The notes under the pieces were generated by a model. That model was not told where the DNA came from, searched no databases, and saw nothing but the letters and a program-made list of their open reading frames with translations. A stretch of DNA of 29,390 bases. Origin: SAR324 cluster bacterium. Lineage in GTDB: Bacteria; SAR324; XYD2-FULL-50-16; HCM1. The translations under genes and the position numbers were made by a program. The stretch covers positions 3,092 through 32,481 of the forward strand of contig PUHO01000016.1 of NCBI GenBank assembly GCA_002995645.1, given 5' to 3'. This document shows, piece by piece, positions 1 to 6,611 of the stretch. Each line of letters starts with the position of its first letter. Within the stretch, counting starts at the first letter, position 1.

Positions 1-12
1 CCCCCCCCCCCG

Positions 13-185
13 CCTTTGCTTACCTGCAATGTTAGCTTTTTCAAGATATTAAAAACTGTTCTCTAAACGCAAGGGGCTTCGCTTTTCCCCTAATCTACGC
101 CGAGCCCTCCCCTTTACTTGCCTACAATTTTTAGCTTTTTCAAGATGTTAAAAACAATTCTTTAAACGCAAGGGGCTTCTCTTTT
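13..185. repeat. Two diverged copies of a ~75-bp direct repeat
   Basis: Copy A is about 13-86 and copy B about 111-185. They share long identical stretches (the 14-mer TTAGCTTTTTCAAG, then AAACGCAAGGGGCTTC) and align with roughly ten differences over 75 positions, including one inserted T. The start-to-start period is ~98 bp. In copy A a weak GGGG/CCCC hairpin could form (about 73-90). No reading frame is obvious on either strand. The copies sit just upstream of the tRNA promoter. They may be the remains of a tandem duplication of the 3' end of something to the left of the window, by analogy with two other junctions here, but that is inference. Confidence 0.75.
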
Positions 186-223
186 ACCTAGCAATGTAAA
201 AACAAAAATTTGAAAAATATCTT

Positions 224-252
224 TTGACAAAAACATAAATTTCCGCTTTAAT
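224..252 (+). promoter_or_regulatory. Sigma70-type promoter of tRNA-Leu
   Basis: A perfect -35 TTGACA (224-229) is followed after 17 nt by TTTAAT (247-252). Initiation would fall about 7-10 nt further on, at or just before the first tRNA base (262), so the 5' leader would be very short. This is the strongest -35 seen in the window. Confidence 0.7.
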
Positions 253-261
253 AAAATTAGG

Positions 262-343
262 GCGAGCATGGTGGAATTGGTAGACACGCAGTCTTGAGGG
301 GGCTGTGGCTTAGGTCGTGAGAGTTCAAGTCTCTCTGCTCGCA
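262..343 (+). tRNA. tRNA-Leu (anticodon GAG)
   Basis: The acceptor stem GCGAGCA (262-268) pairs fully with TGCTCGC (336-342), followed by discriminator A343. The anticodon stem CAGTC/GGCTG encloses the seven-base loop TTGAGGG, giving anticodon GAG for CUC/CUU leucine codons. A long variable region (306-318) with a short GGC/GTC stem is typical of class II tRNAs. The T arm is GAGAG, TTCAAGT, CTCTC (319-335). The 3' CCA is not encoded, because TAT follows A343, so it must be added after transcription. The D region carries the usual GGTGGAATTGGTAGACACGC leucine pattern. Confidence 0.97.
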
Positions 344-377
344 TATCATTCTTTTATATTTAATATTATTTTTGAAC

Positions 378-1418
378 ATGTCTAAAAATCAACAAAAACC
401 GTACGCTTATACCTACGTCGACGATTCTATTTTATTACCTTATTTCAAAATATACGTCGCGTTTTTTCATCGCTTTATCCCTTATCAACTAACGGCAAAT
501 TTTATCACCTGCTTTTCTAGCGCCGTTATGTGGGTATTTCTTTTTATTGCGTTCCTTCCTGTTCACTTAAAAGAACCTTTTCTTGCTATAGTCAGCCTGC
601 TTTGTTTACATACCTATGCAGTCGGCGACACGCTAGACGGCATGCAAGCTAAAAACACAGGAACGAGCTCTCCTTTAGGGCAATTTTTAGATCATTATTT
701 TGATACCTACAATAATGCAATTACTTTTTTAATGGTATACACCATCTTAAACCTCCATACACCTAGTTTGTTATATATTACCTTGTGGATTGGGTTCTTG
801 ACGTTTGCCGCGGTTATGGCAGAAGAAAAAGTAACAGGTAGTTTATACTTTGGTAAAATTGGCGTACTAGAAGGGTTGCTTGCGTTTGGTATATTGCTTT
901 TAAGCTTTACCTATAAACCATGGCTTCACTGGGTACAAACCTACCACTTTTTGGGGTATCATGTTTCTTGGATAATCATGTTTGTTATTGCGTTAAGCTA
1001 CCTTTTTACTTATGCTGTTGCTATTAAGCATATGCCGCAAACGCCTCGTAGTTTATACGCGTTTGCCGCTGTTAGCTGTTTACTTGGTATGGGGCTTGCC
1101 CAAGCTCACCATATACCGGTAGTGCTTGGCTTTGTAGCTCTTTGTGCTTTTTCTGGTAATTACATTGGCAAGATTATGTTTTCTCATTTAGCTAATACAG
1201 AGTTCCCACGTGTTGACCTTGTCGGAAGCATTGCTATTGTTGCTTTATTTCTTATTCCTAAAACACCGTACGCCGTTCCTTGGCTAATGCCGTATATGTG
1301 GAAAATTATTACTGTAAACTTTGTTCTTCGTGCTGTTTTTTCTTTTATTCGTATTACTTATTATTTCAAAGAACATTGGGTTTGGTATAATGCAAAACCG
1401 CAACTTATAGAAAGTTAA
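378..1418 (+). CDS. CDP-alcohol phosphotransferase, choline/ethanolaminephosphotransferase type
   Basis: This 346-residue polytopic membrane protein has the complete CDP-alcohol phosphotransferase signature at residues 84-109: D84, D87-G88-x2-A91-K92, eight residues, G101-x3-D105-x3-D109. These aspartates bind the metal and the CDP-alcohol. Known enzymes of this fold join a CDP-alcohol to an acceptor such as diacylglycerol. The length, about eight hydrophobic segments, and the motif near residue 90 rather than 50 resemble eukaryotic choline/ethanolaminephosphotransferases more than bacterial PgsA or PssA (~180-250 aa). The substrate cannot be told from sequence. ATG 378 is preferred over an in-frame TTG two codons earlier. 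The gene follows tRNA-Leu by 34 nt and converges on hldD. Confidence 0.8.
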   Translation: MSKNQQKPYAYTYVDDSILLPYFKIYVAFFHRFIPYQLTANFITCFSSAVMWVFLFIAFLPVHLKEPFLAIVSLLCLHTYAVGDTLDGMQAKNTGTSSPLGQFLDHYFDTYNNAITFLMVYTILNLHTPSLLYITLWIGFLTFAAVMAEEKVTGSLYFGKIGVLEGLLAFGILLLSFTYKPWLHWVQTYHFLGYHVSWIIMFVIALSYLFTYAVAIKHMPQTPRSLYAFAAVSCLLGMGLAQAHHIPVVLGFVALCAFSGNYIGKIMFSHLANTEFPRVDLVGSIAIVALFLIPKTPYAVPWLMPYMWKIITVNFVLRAVFSFIRITYYFKEHWVWYNAKPQLIES

Positions 1419-1420
1419 TC

Positions 1421-1508
1421 CTTATTTGGTGGGGATTCGGTTGGTAAATTTATGTTGTCTCATTGAGCCAATTTTGAGTTCCCACTTTACAAAACCGCAG
1501 CTTATAAA
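1421..1508 (+). pseudogene. Decayed partial duplicate of the preceding gene's 3' end
   Basis: Right after the phosphotransferase stop codon, 1441-1485 matches 1165-1208 inside that gene. One 35-nt block has six differences and ends in the shared string GAGTTCCCAC. The following AAAACCGCAGCTTATA (1490-1505) matches AAAACCGCAACTTATA from the gene's last codons (1394-1409). About 180 bp lying between these two blocks in the parent is missing from the copy. The copy is interrupted (TGA in TCATTGAGCC) and cannot be coding. The pattern fits an old tandem duplication of the gene tail followed by internal deletion. Confidence 0.75.
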
Positions 1509-1540
1509 AAAAGGATATTCCTTATATGAAATATCCTTTT
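1509..1540. terminator. Bidirectional intrinsic terminator between convergent genes
   Basis: A perfect 11-bp inverted repeat, AAAAGGATATT (1509-1519) and AATATCCTTTT (1530-1540), encloses a 10-nt loop. A-rich and T-rich edges give a U tract in both directions. It sits between the phosphotransferase (and its remnant) and the end of hldD, so it can serve both transcripts. The stem is AT-rich and so only moderately stable. Confidence 0.7.
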
Positions 1541-1562
1541 AATTACCTCTTGTTTCTTGTTA

Positions 1563-2798
1563 CTACTTCGATAGATAGCTTTTAGGCGTAATTAAATCTA
1601 CATATTGTTTTATCGCCCCTTTTGTATTCATTGTCGCATTAGCATGGTATTTGGGAAGAAGATAAGTATATATATAATCTCTAATACCCTCTTCTAACAT
1701 AATAGGTTTAAAATAACCTTTAGTATGTTTTCCTTCCATTAAGTCTAACATACCTTCTGCTTTACTCATATGCGCTTGCGTATAGTATTGGTACTTCCCT
1801 TGTAAAGCAAGCGGCACTTCAATATAATGTATATTACAAGGTAAAAATAGCGTTCTACACACAATTTGCACTAGCTCGTTAAAGCTCCTTGCCTCACCTG
1901 TTCCCATATTAAGCAAGCCTTTAGAACGAAGGAATACGTATTCTTCACTCATCACCGCTTCTAGTCTTTGCACTATGTCTTTAATATAAACAAAATCGCG
2001 TTTTTGCTCACCGTCGGCAATATCGGCAACATCAGATTGAAAAATTTCTATTTTCAAATGGTTTAGCCTATCTTTAGCACTGGCAACAAATTGATTATAT
2101 AAATTGTCGTCTAATCCTAATTCACTTGTTGTTTCTGGAGCTAATTTCTGCAATCTTGTAAGAATATAATCAAGGCTATGCTCTCTAGAAATATTATTCA
2201 TTACAGTATAAAACAGTTTATTAATAAAACTACGCATAGATCCTTTATGTTCTTCATGCGCACCGTATACATTAAAAAACTTAACGCCAACAACTTGATC
2301 TTGCAAATTATTTGCGTAAATCCAGCTATCAAAAAGGTTCTTACTAAAACCGTATCCGTTAAGCGGTCTAAGCATGTCCGGTTGGGTTTGATCATTATAG
2401 CCTTGCTCGCCGTCCCCATAGGTTGCCGCTGACGAAGCATAAATAAAACGAATATTCCTTCGCATTGCCCATTGCGCTATTTTTTGAGAATAACGATAAT
2501 TATTCTCCACTAAATAATGTACGTCCTTTTCCGTTGTAGAAGAGCAAGCGCCTAAGTGAAATATACCGGCTATATTATACGCTTCTAGCGCGTGTTCTTG
2601 TATTTTTGAAAGGAATTCTTCTTTTTCAAAATACCTATTTATCTGTAAATCACAAAGGTTTAAAAATTTATCTCCATTACCCAATGAATCAACGGCTATA
2701 ATATTTTTATAGCCACATGTATTTAAATAACGAATTAACTCGCTTCCAATGAATCCGGCGGCGCCTGTTACAACGAAGCATCTATCTATATATTCCAT
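1563..2798 (-). CDS. hldD: ADP-L-glycero-D-manno-heptose 6-epimerase, with insertion
   Basis: This extended-SDR enzyme inverts C6 of ADP-D-glycero-D-manno-heptose, giving the L,D-heptose of the LPS inner core. The Rossmann NAD(P) loop is G12-x2-G15-x2-G18. The SDR centre is the ASSAATYGDG stretch (121-130) with Y149-x3-K153. FFNVYG (174-179), HKGSM (184-188) and ADGEQKRDFVYIKD (261-274) are HldD hallmarks. At 411 residues it is ~90-100 longer than usual. About 45 extra residues (~203-247) lie between the FINKLF helix and the strand before ADGEQ, and the C-terminus is extended by ~30. It follows the Cys protein by 21 nt, at the end of the recN group. HldD is the best call, though the insertion leaves some doubt about specificity. 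Confidence 0.88.
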   Translation of the reverse strand: MEYIDRCFVVTGAAGFIGSELIRYLNTCGYKNIIAVDSLGNGDKFLNLCDLQINRYFEKEEFLSKIQEHALEAYNIAGIFHLGACSSTTEKDVHYLVENNYRYSQKIAQWAMRRNIRFIYASSAATYGDGEQGYNDQTQPDMLRPLNGYGFSKNLFDSWIYANNLQDQVVGVKFFNVYGAHEEHKGSMRSFINKLFYTVMNNISREHSLDYILTRLQKLAPETTSELGLDDNLYNQFVASAKDRLNHLKIEIFQSDVADIADGEQKRDFVYIKDIVQRLEAVMSEEYVFLRSKGLLNMGTGEARSFNELVQIVCRTLFLPCNIHYIEVPLALQGKYQYYTQAHMSKAEGMLDLMEGKHTKGYFKPIMLEEGIRDYIYTYLLPKYHANATMNTKGAIKQYVDLITPKSYLSK

Positions 2799-2819
2799 AA
2801 TATTCCATTAACAATATAA

Positions 2820-3326
2820 TTAATTAAGTAGGTGTTGTTTTATCTTTTCTTTGTCTTTTTCTGAAATAACAACGTTTTCTAAAAGACGTTCATATTTTTT
2901 TCTTTCTTCTCCTTTCATTTCTTGGTATCTAAGGATTAAACTATATTTATAATAACGTGCTTGGACTTCGTTTAGCTCGGGGATATCTTGCTCCCTTTGC
3001 TCTTTATTCTTTGTTTTAACGCCGTTTGTATTATTAAAAAGATCTTCCGTATTATTAATATACACACAAAAAGAACATTGGCATTTTTGCGTATGCGGTA
3101 AGTTTGGTTTTTCTTTATAATAAAAATCGTCTCCAAATATTTTTCCGTCATCTAGCAAACATGCTAGCGGAGTTTCCAGCGTATACGGTGTGATTAGCTG
3201 TTCTCCTTTGACTAAAATCGGCTTATTCTTAATTACAACAGTATTATTTTTTGCTTTCATTCGCCTATATAAAATATAAGCGGCAATAACAATAAAAAAC
3301 CAAAATAACGGATCTGTTAGTTTCAT
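2820..3326 (-). CDS. Membrane-anchored hypothetical protein with C-x-C-x2-C motif
   Basis: I do not recognise this 168-residue protein. An N-terminal hydrophobic segment (about 7-20) followed by Y-R-R-M-K suggests a single membrane anchor with the rest in the cytoplasm. A middle block contains ACLLDDGKIFGDDF (55-68) and then LPH (76-78) and C82-x-C84-x2-C87. With C56 there are four cysteines that could bind a metal or cluster. The second half (~105-168) is highly charged and looks helical. It lies 12 nt after recN and 21 nt before hldD, so it is probably co-transcribed with both, but neither neighbour fixes a role. Confidence 0.75.
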   Translation of the reverse strand: MKLTDPLFWFFIVIAAYILYRRMKAKNNTVVIKNKPILVKGEQLITPYTLETPLACLLDDGKIFGDDFYYKEKPNLPHTQKCQCSFCVYINNTEDLFNNTNGVKTKNKEQREQDIPELNEVQARYYKYSLILRYQEMKGEERKKYERLLENVVISEKDKEKIKQHLLN

Positions 3327-3338
3327 ATGATTTGTTTA

Positions 3339-5009
3339 TTATGTATGTTCTGCTAATAAACGTGACGCTGCTTTTCTTGTTTCTTGCGTTACTTCTTTTC
3401 CGCTTAAAAAACCGGCAATCACTTCTATTCTTTCATTTTTATTTAACTTGCGCATATACGTTTCACTCACCTTTGCATTTGTTTCTTTAATAAGATGAAT
3501 ATGTTGCGTCCCTAGTGCTGCCACTTGCGGCGAATGAGTAATACAAATCACTTGACTTGCTTGACTAAGAACCACCAATTTTTGCGCTAATTTTTGGGCA
3601 ATAACCCCGCTAATCCCGGTATCAATTTCATCAAAGAGCAACGGTTTATTTGCTTCTTTTGCTGTAATCACACTTTTCAAACCTAACATAATACGTGAAA
3701 GCTCGCCGCCGGACGCTATTTTATCTAAAGGTTGTAATGGCATACCTGCATTAGTTGCAATTTGAAAACTAACTTGATCTTTGCCGTATAAGCCTAGTTT
3801 TTCCGTTTCTTCAATAGCAATATAAAAACGGCTTTTCTCCATTCCTAACTCGCTTAACACTTGTGTTACAACTTCGTTAAATTCTTTTTGTTTCGCTAAC
3901 CTTTGCTTATGCAATTCTTTTGCTTTTTTCGTCAACTCTATTTCTAGACTAGCATATCTTTTTTCTTTTTCCTCTAAATTCGTTGTTTGCGCTTCTATAC
4001 TTTCTCTTTCTTGTTTTAAACTATGTAACCGGGTTTCTATCTCTTGCCATGAATCGCCGTATTTACTTTTTAACTTATCTAATAAAGCTAATCGTTCATT
4101 TAAAACGTCTAATCTAGTTGTATCACCGTCTAAACTAGCAAGGTAACTTTGTATTTCAATGACAGCTTCTTCATAGCTAATTAAAGCCTCTTCTAATAAT
4201 TTATCAATACTACTTACGTTGGAATCAATTGTCTTGACGTCTTTAAGCTGTGCTACTTGGTTTTGTAAATTAGCAAGCAGGTCTATTTTATCTTGCCGAG
4301 GATCTGTAAAACTAGCTAGTTTGCCTTTAATAAAATCAGCGTTAGCTAAGCGGCTTTGCTCTTGTTGTATCTTGTTAATTTCTTCTTGTGTAAAGCCGGT
4401 TGCTTCAATTTCTTGTATTTGAAAATCTAAGAAATCTTGTTTTCCTTTTGCGTTTTCTTCTTTTTGCTTATGTTTATCTATAGCAAGGCGAATTTTTTCA
4501 TACTCTTGAAATAAAGAAGTATACGACTCTTGTAAGTTCGTATTTTTTAGGTAGTTATTATATTGCAAAAGCGCTTCTTTTTGTTTGAGTAATTCTTGCT
4601 GGGCATGTTGTCCTTCTAAAGAAAAAAGAAACGGTGCTATTTGTGTTAAATCTTTTACTTTAACAGTAGAATGATTGATATAGGCTTGATTTTTTCCATT
4701 ACGATACACAATGCGTTTAATGTATAATTGACGGTTATCACATGGCGCCCCGATTTCATTTAACTTGTCTTCTAACTCGCTATATTCATGTATATAAAAA
4801 CAGGCTTCTACAAGTAAAAAATCATGATCTACACGAATCAGTTGACTAGACGCCTTAACGCCAAGCAAAAGATTCATTGCTTTTAATAATAGCGATTTCC
4901 CCGCGCCTGTTTCCCCTGTAATAACAGTAAAACCATTATCAAAATCAACAGTTTGGTTTTGAATAGTTGCTATATTTTGTATATGCAAAGTTTTTAGGTA
5001 AAACGACAT
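3339..5009 (-). CDS. recN: DNA repair protein RecN
   Basis: RecN is an SMC-like ATPase that acts at DNA double-strand breaks with RecA. The N-terminal half has Walker A GETGAGKS (32-39) in the RecN-type context FTVITGETGAGKS. The middle (~150-380) is rich in E, K and Q with heptad character, consistent with the coiled-coil arm. The C-terminal half has the ABC signature KIASGGELSRIMLG and Walker B LLFDEIDTGISG, both strongly RecN-like. At 556 residues it is of normal length. It diverges from ftsY and has a good promoter upstream. I saw no LexA box of a type I recognise between that promoter and the start codon. Confidence 0.96.
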   Translation of the reverse strand: MSFYLKTLHIQNIATIQNQTVDFDNGFTVITGETGAGKSLLLKAMNLLLGVKASSQLIRVDHDFLLVEACFYIHEYSELEDKLNEIGAPCDNRQLYIKRIVYRNGKNQAYINHSTVKVKDLTQIAPFLFSLEGQHAQQELLKQKEALLQYNNYLKNTNLQESYTSLFQEYEKIRLAIDKHKQKEENAKGKQDFLDFQIQEIEATGFTQEEINKIQQEQSRLANADFIKGKLASFTDPRQDKIDLLANLQNQVAQLKDVKTIDSNVSSIDKLLEEALISYEEAVIEIQSYLASLDGDTTRLDVLNERLALLDKLKSKYGDSWQEIETRLHSLKQERESIEAQTTNLEEKEKRYASLEIELTKKAKELHKQRLAKQKEFNEVVTQVLSELGMEKSRFYIAIEETEKLGLYGKDQVSFQIATNAGMPLQPLDKIASGGELSRIMLGLKSVITAKEANKPLLFDEIDTGISGVIAQKLAQKLVVLSQASQVICITHSPQVAALGTQHIHLIKETNAKVSETYMRKLNKNERIEVIAGFLSGKEVTQETRKAASRLLAEHT

Positions 5010-5058
5010 AGTTACATCTAAGCTTTATACTTGTTAATAAAGGAACACAATCTTTAAA

Positions 5059-5087
5059 ATTATACTCAAATTTTAACAATTATTCAA
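5059..5087 (-). promoter_or_regulatory. Sigma70-type promoter of the recN group
   Basis: On the minus strand, TTGAAT (complement of 5082-5087) is separated by exactly 17 nt from a perfect TATAAT (complement of 5059-5064). The recN ATG ends at 5009, so the leader would be about 40 nt. The match to the -35/-10 consensus is strong for an AT-rich genome. Confidence 0.65.
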
Positions 5088-5120
5088 GAAGGGAGTTGCT
5101 AATCTTAAATAAATGTTATT

Positions 5121-5159
5121 TTTATATAATTATAATTTTATATAATCGCTTTATATAAT
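5121..5159. repeat. Three direct copies of TTTATATAAT in the recN/ftsY divergent region
   Basis: The identical 10-mer TTTATATAAT occurs at 5121-5130, 5137-5146 and 5150-5159, starting 16 and then 13 nt apart. It lies between the recN promoter and the ftsY promoter. In such AT-rich DNA this may be chance or a remnant of slippage. It could also be a curved or UP-element-like stretch ahead of the ftsY promoter. Confidence 0.5.
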
Positions 5160-5162
5160 TAT

Positions 5163-5192
5163 TTGACTTTACCATGTAAATTAAGGTATAAT
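5163..5192 (+). promoter_or_regulatory. Sigma70-type promoter of ftsY
   Basis: TTGACT (5163-5168) is followed after 18 nt by a perfect TATAAT (5187-5192). The ftsY ATG is 38 nt beyond the -10 element. No good Shine-Dalgarno sequence precedes the ATG. Confidence 0.65.
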
Positions 5193-5230
5193 AATTTAAA
5201 TTATATTATATCTTTATCCTACATAATTTC

Positions 5231-6307
5231 ATGTTATTTCGTAAAAATAAGAACAAAGAAGAAACAAAAAAGCTACAACAAGAGCTGAAAAAAGCGGAGC
5301 AATCACTTGATACGCAAAATACAATCTTACAAAAAAAATTAAAAGAAGACGCACCAACTATAAGCTGGCAAAGTAAGTTAAAACAAAGTTTATATAAAAC
5401 AAGACGGCAACTTATCCCGGCAGCTTTTAGTAGTTCTTCTAATCAAGACATAGACGATGCGTTTCTTGAAGAACTAGAAGAATGTTTATTACTAGCCGAC
5501 ATGGGCGCACCAACGGCATTACAACTGATTGATGCGATTGACAAAGAAAAAACGAACGGCTCTTTAAAAACAAAACAAGAAGCTATAGACTATTTAAGAA
5601 AAAGAATCGCTCATATTTTCAACACAGTACAAAAGCCACTTCCTGAAGCAAGCGAAGGAGTTAGCATTTATTTATTTATTGGCATTAACGGCGCAGGAAA
5701 AACAACGTCTATTGGCAAGTTAGCACATCATTTTAAGCAACAAGGAAAAAAAGTACTGGTTGCAGCAGGGGATACGTTTCGCGCAGCAGCAGCAGAACAA
5801 TTACAAATTTGGAGCGAACGCGCCGGCATTGACATAGTAACAAAAGAATCCGGCTTTGATCCTTCGGCTTTACTTTATATTGCCACAGAAAAAGCAGTTA
5901 CAGAAAAATACGACGTACTGTTATGCGATACGTCCGGGCGCTTACATACAAAGCAAAACCTTATGGACGAATTACAAAAAATGAAACGATCTATTGCTAA
6001 AGTGCTTCCTAATGCACCGCACGCTACTTTGCTGATTTTAGACGCTAACGGGGGACAAAACGGCATTGCGCAAACAAAAGGCTTTTATGATCAAATCGGC
6101 TTAGAAGGGCTAGTTATAACAAAACTAGACGGCACGGCGAAAGGCGGCGTTTTAATTGGGATTGTTAACGAGTTTGAAATACCGATTTACTTTATTGGGA
6201 TTGGTGAAAAACTGGACGACTTACAAGCGTTTCAAACTGATGATTTTGTTGACGCTTTACTTGCACCTATGGAACAAGAAGAGACGGACGAACTAAGCGA
6301 AACATAA
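5231..6307 (+). CDS. ftsY: Signal recognition particle receptor FtsY
   Basis: FtsY is the SRP receptor GTPase that docks Ffh-ribosome complexes at the membrane for co-translational insertion. The 358 residues comprise a short charged, probably helical N-terminus (1-45), the N domain (~50-140) with ELEECLLLADMG (81-92), and the G domain: G1 GINGAGKT (151-158), DTFRAAA (181-187), DTSGR (233-237), TKLDGTAKGG (297-306) and GIGEKLDDLQAF (323-334). The latter two are SRP-GTPase specific, and the last distinguishes FtsY. Residues 271-277 read DANGGQN where DATTGQN is usual. The acidic A domain is minimal. Its last ~15 codons were duplicated downstream in the ftsY/uvrC junction repeat. Confidence 0.97.
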   Translation: MLFRKNKNKEETKKLQQELKKAEQSLDTQNTILQKKLKEDAPTISWQSKLKQSLYKTRRQLIPAAFSSSSNQDIDDAFLEELEECLLLADMGAPTALQLIDAIDKEKTNGSLKTKQEAIDYLRKRIAHIFNTVQKPLPEASEGVSIYLFIGINGAGKTTSIGKLAHHFKQQGKKVLVAAGDTFRAAAAEQLQIWSERAGIDIVTKESGFDPSALLYIATEKAVTEKYDVLLCDTSGRLHTKQNLMDELQKMKRSIAKVLPNAPHATLLILDANGGQNGIAQTKGFYDQIGLEGLVITKLDGTAKGGVLIGIVNEFEIPIYFIGIGEKLDDLQAFQTDDFVDALLAPMEQEETDELSET

Positions 6308-6611
6308 TTGCAAGCTATTCTTTTTAACTAATGCTTCCGGCGACGCCTGGCTTATATTCTTTAAACTTTTGAAATACTTTAGCAAGTTATTTTCTTTTGT
6401 TCCCTATACTTTACTTGCAAAATGAGATAAGAAGAAGCGAAACAAAACATAATTGTAAGCTATTCTTTTTCTTGAAAATAAGCTTGTATTCGTTCACTGT
6501 CTCCTTGTGTAATCCCCTTCACTTTAACTAATTCTTCCGGCGACGCCTGGCTTATATTCTTTAAACTTTTGAAATGCTTTAGCAAGTTATTTTTCTTTTG
6601 TTCTCCTATAC
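6256..6611. repeat. Tandem duplication of the ftsY 3' end / uvrC 3' end junction
   Basis: Unit 1 (6256-6409) holds the true ftsY tail and a defective uvrC tail. Unit 2 (6410-6611) holds a defective ftsY tail and the true uvrC tail. Positions 6331-6390 and 6531-6590 differ at two of 60 bases, at an offset of exactly 200. In unit 1 a 55-bp piece corresponding to 6471-6525 is missing, with T-rich sequence at the breakpoint. In unit 2 the ftsY end (TTTACTTGCA at 6410-6419, then AGCGAAAC) has lost ~13 bp and gained AAAAC. Each unit kept one working gene end and lost the other. The 6308-6459 interval is therefore fully explained as duplicated, decayed coding sequence. Confidence 0.9.

Noticed and set aside
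13..185. CRISPR-like direct repeats
   Set aside because: There are only two copies, ~75 bp long and diverged, with a short spacer-like gap and no cas genes. It does not fit an array.
162..344. A 60-codon minus-strand reading frame across the tRNA-Leu gene
   Set aside because: It lies over a complete tRNA with all stems paired and over the direct repeat. It has no ribosome-binding site and no recognisable protein features.
2178..2440. Overlapping ~80-codon frames on both strands inside hldD
   Set aside because: They coincide with the conserved HldD region (ASSAATYG to FFNVYG), which is clearly coding in the main minus-strand frame.
5010..5100. A LexA/SOS box upstream of recN
   Set aside because: I looked for CTGT-N8-ACAG and GAAC/GTTC-type palindromes and found no convincing match. 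LexA boxes vary between lineages, so SOS control is not excluded.
6308..6459. A small gene between ftsY and uvrC
   Set aside because: The whole interval is explained by decayed copies of the two flanking gene ends, and no start codon with a credible frame is present.
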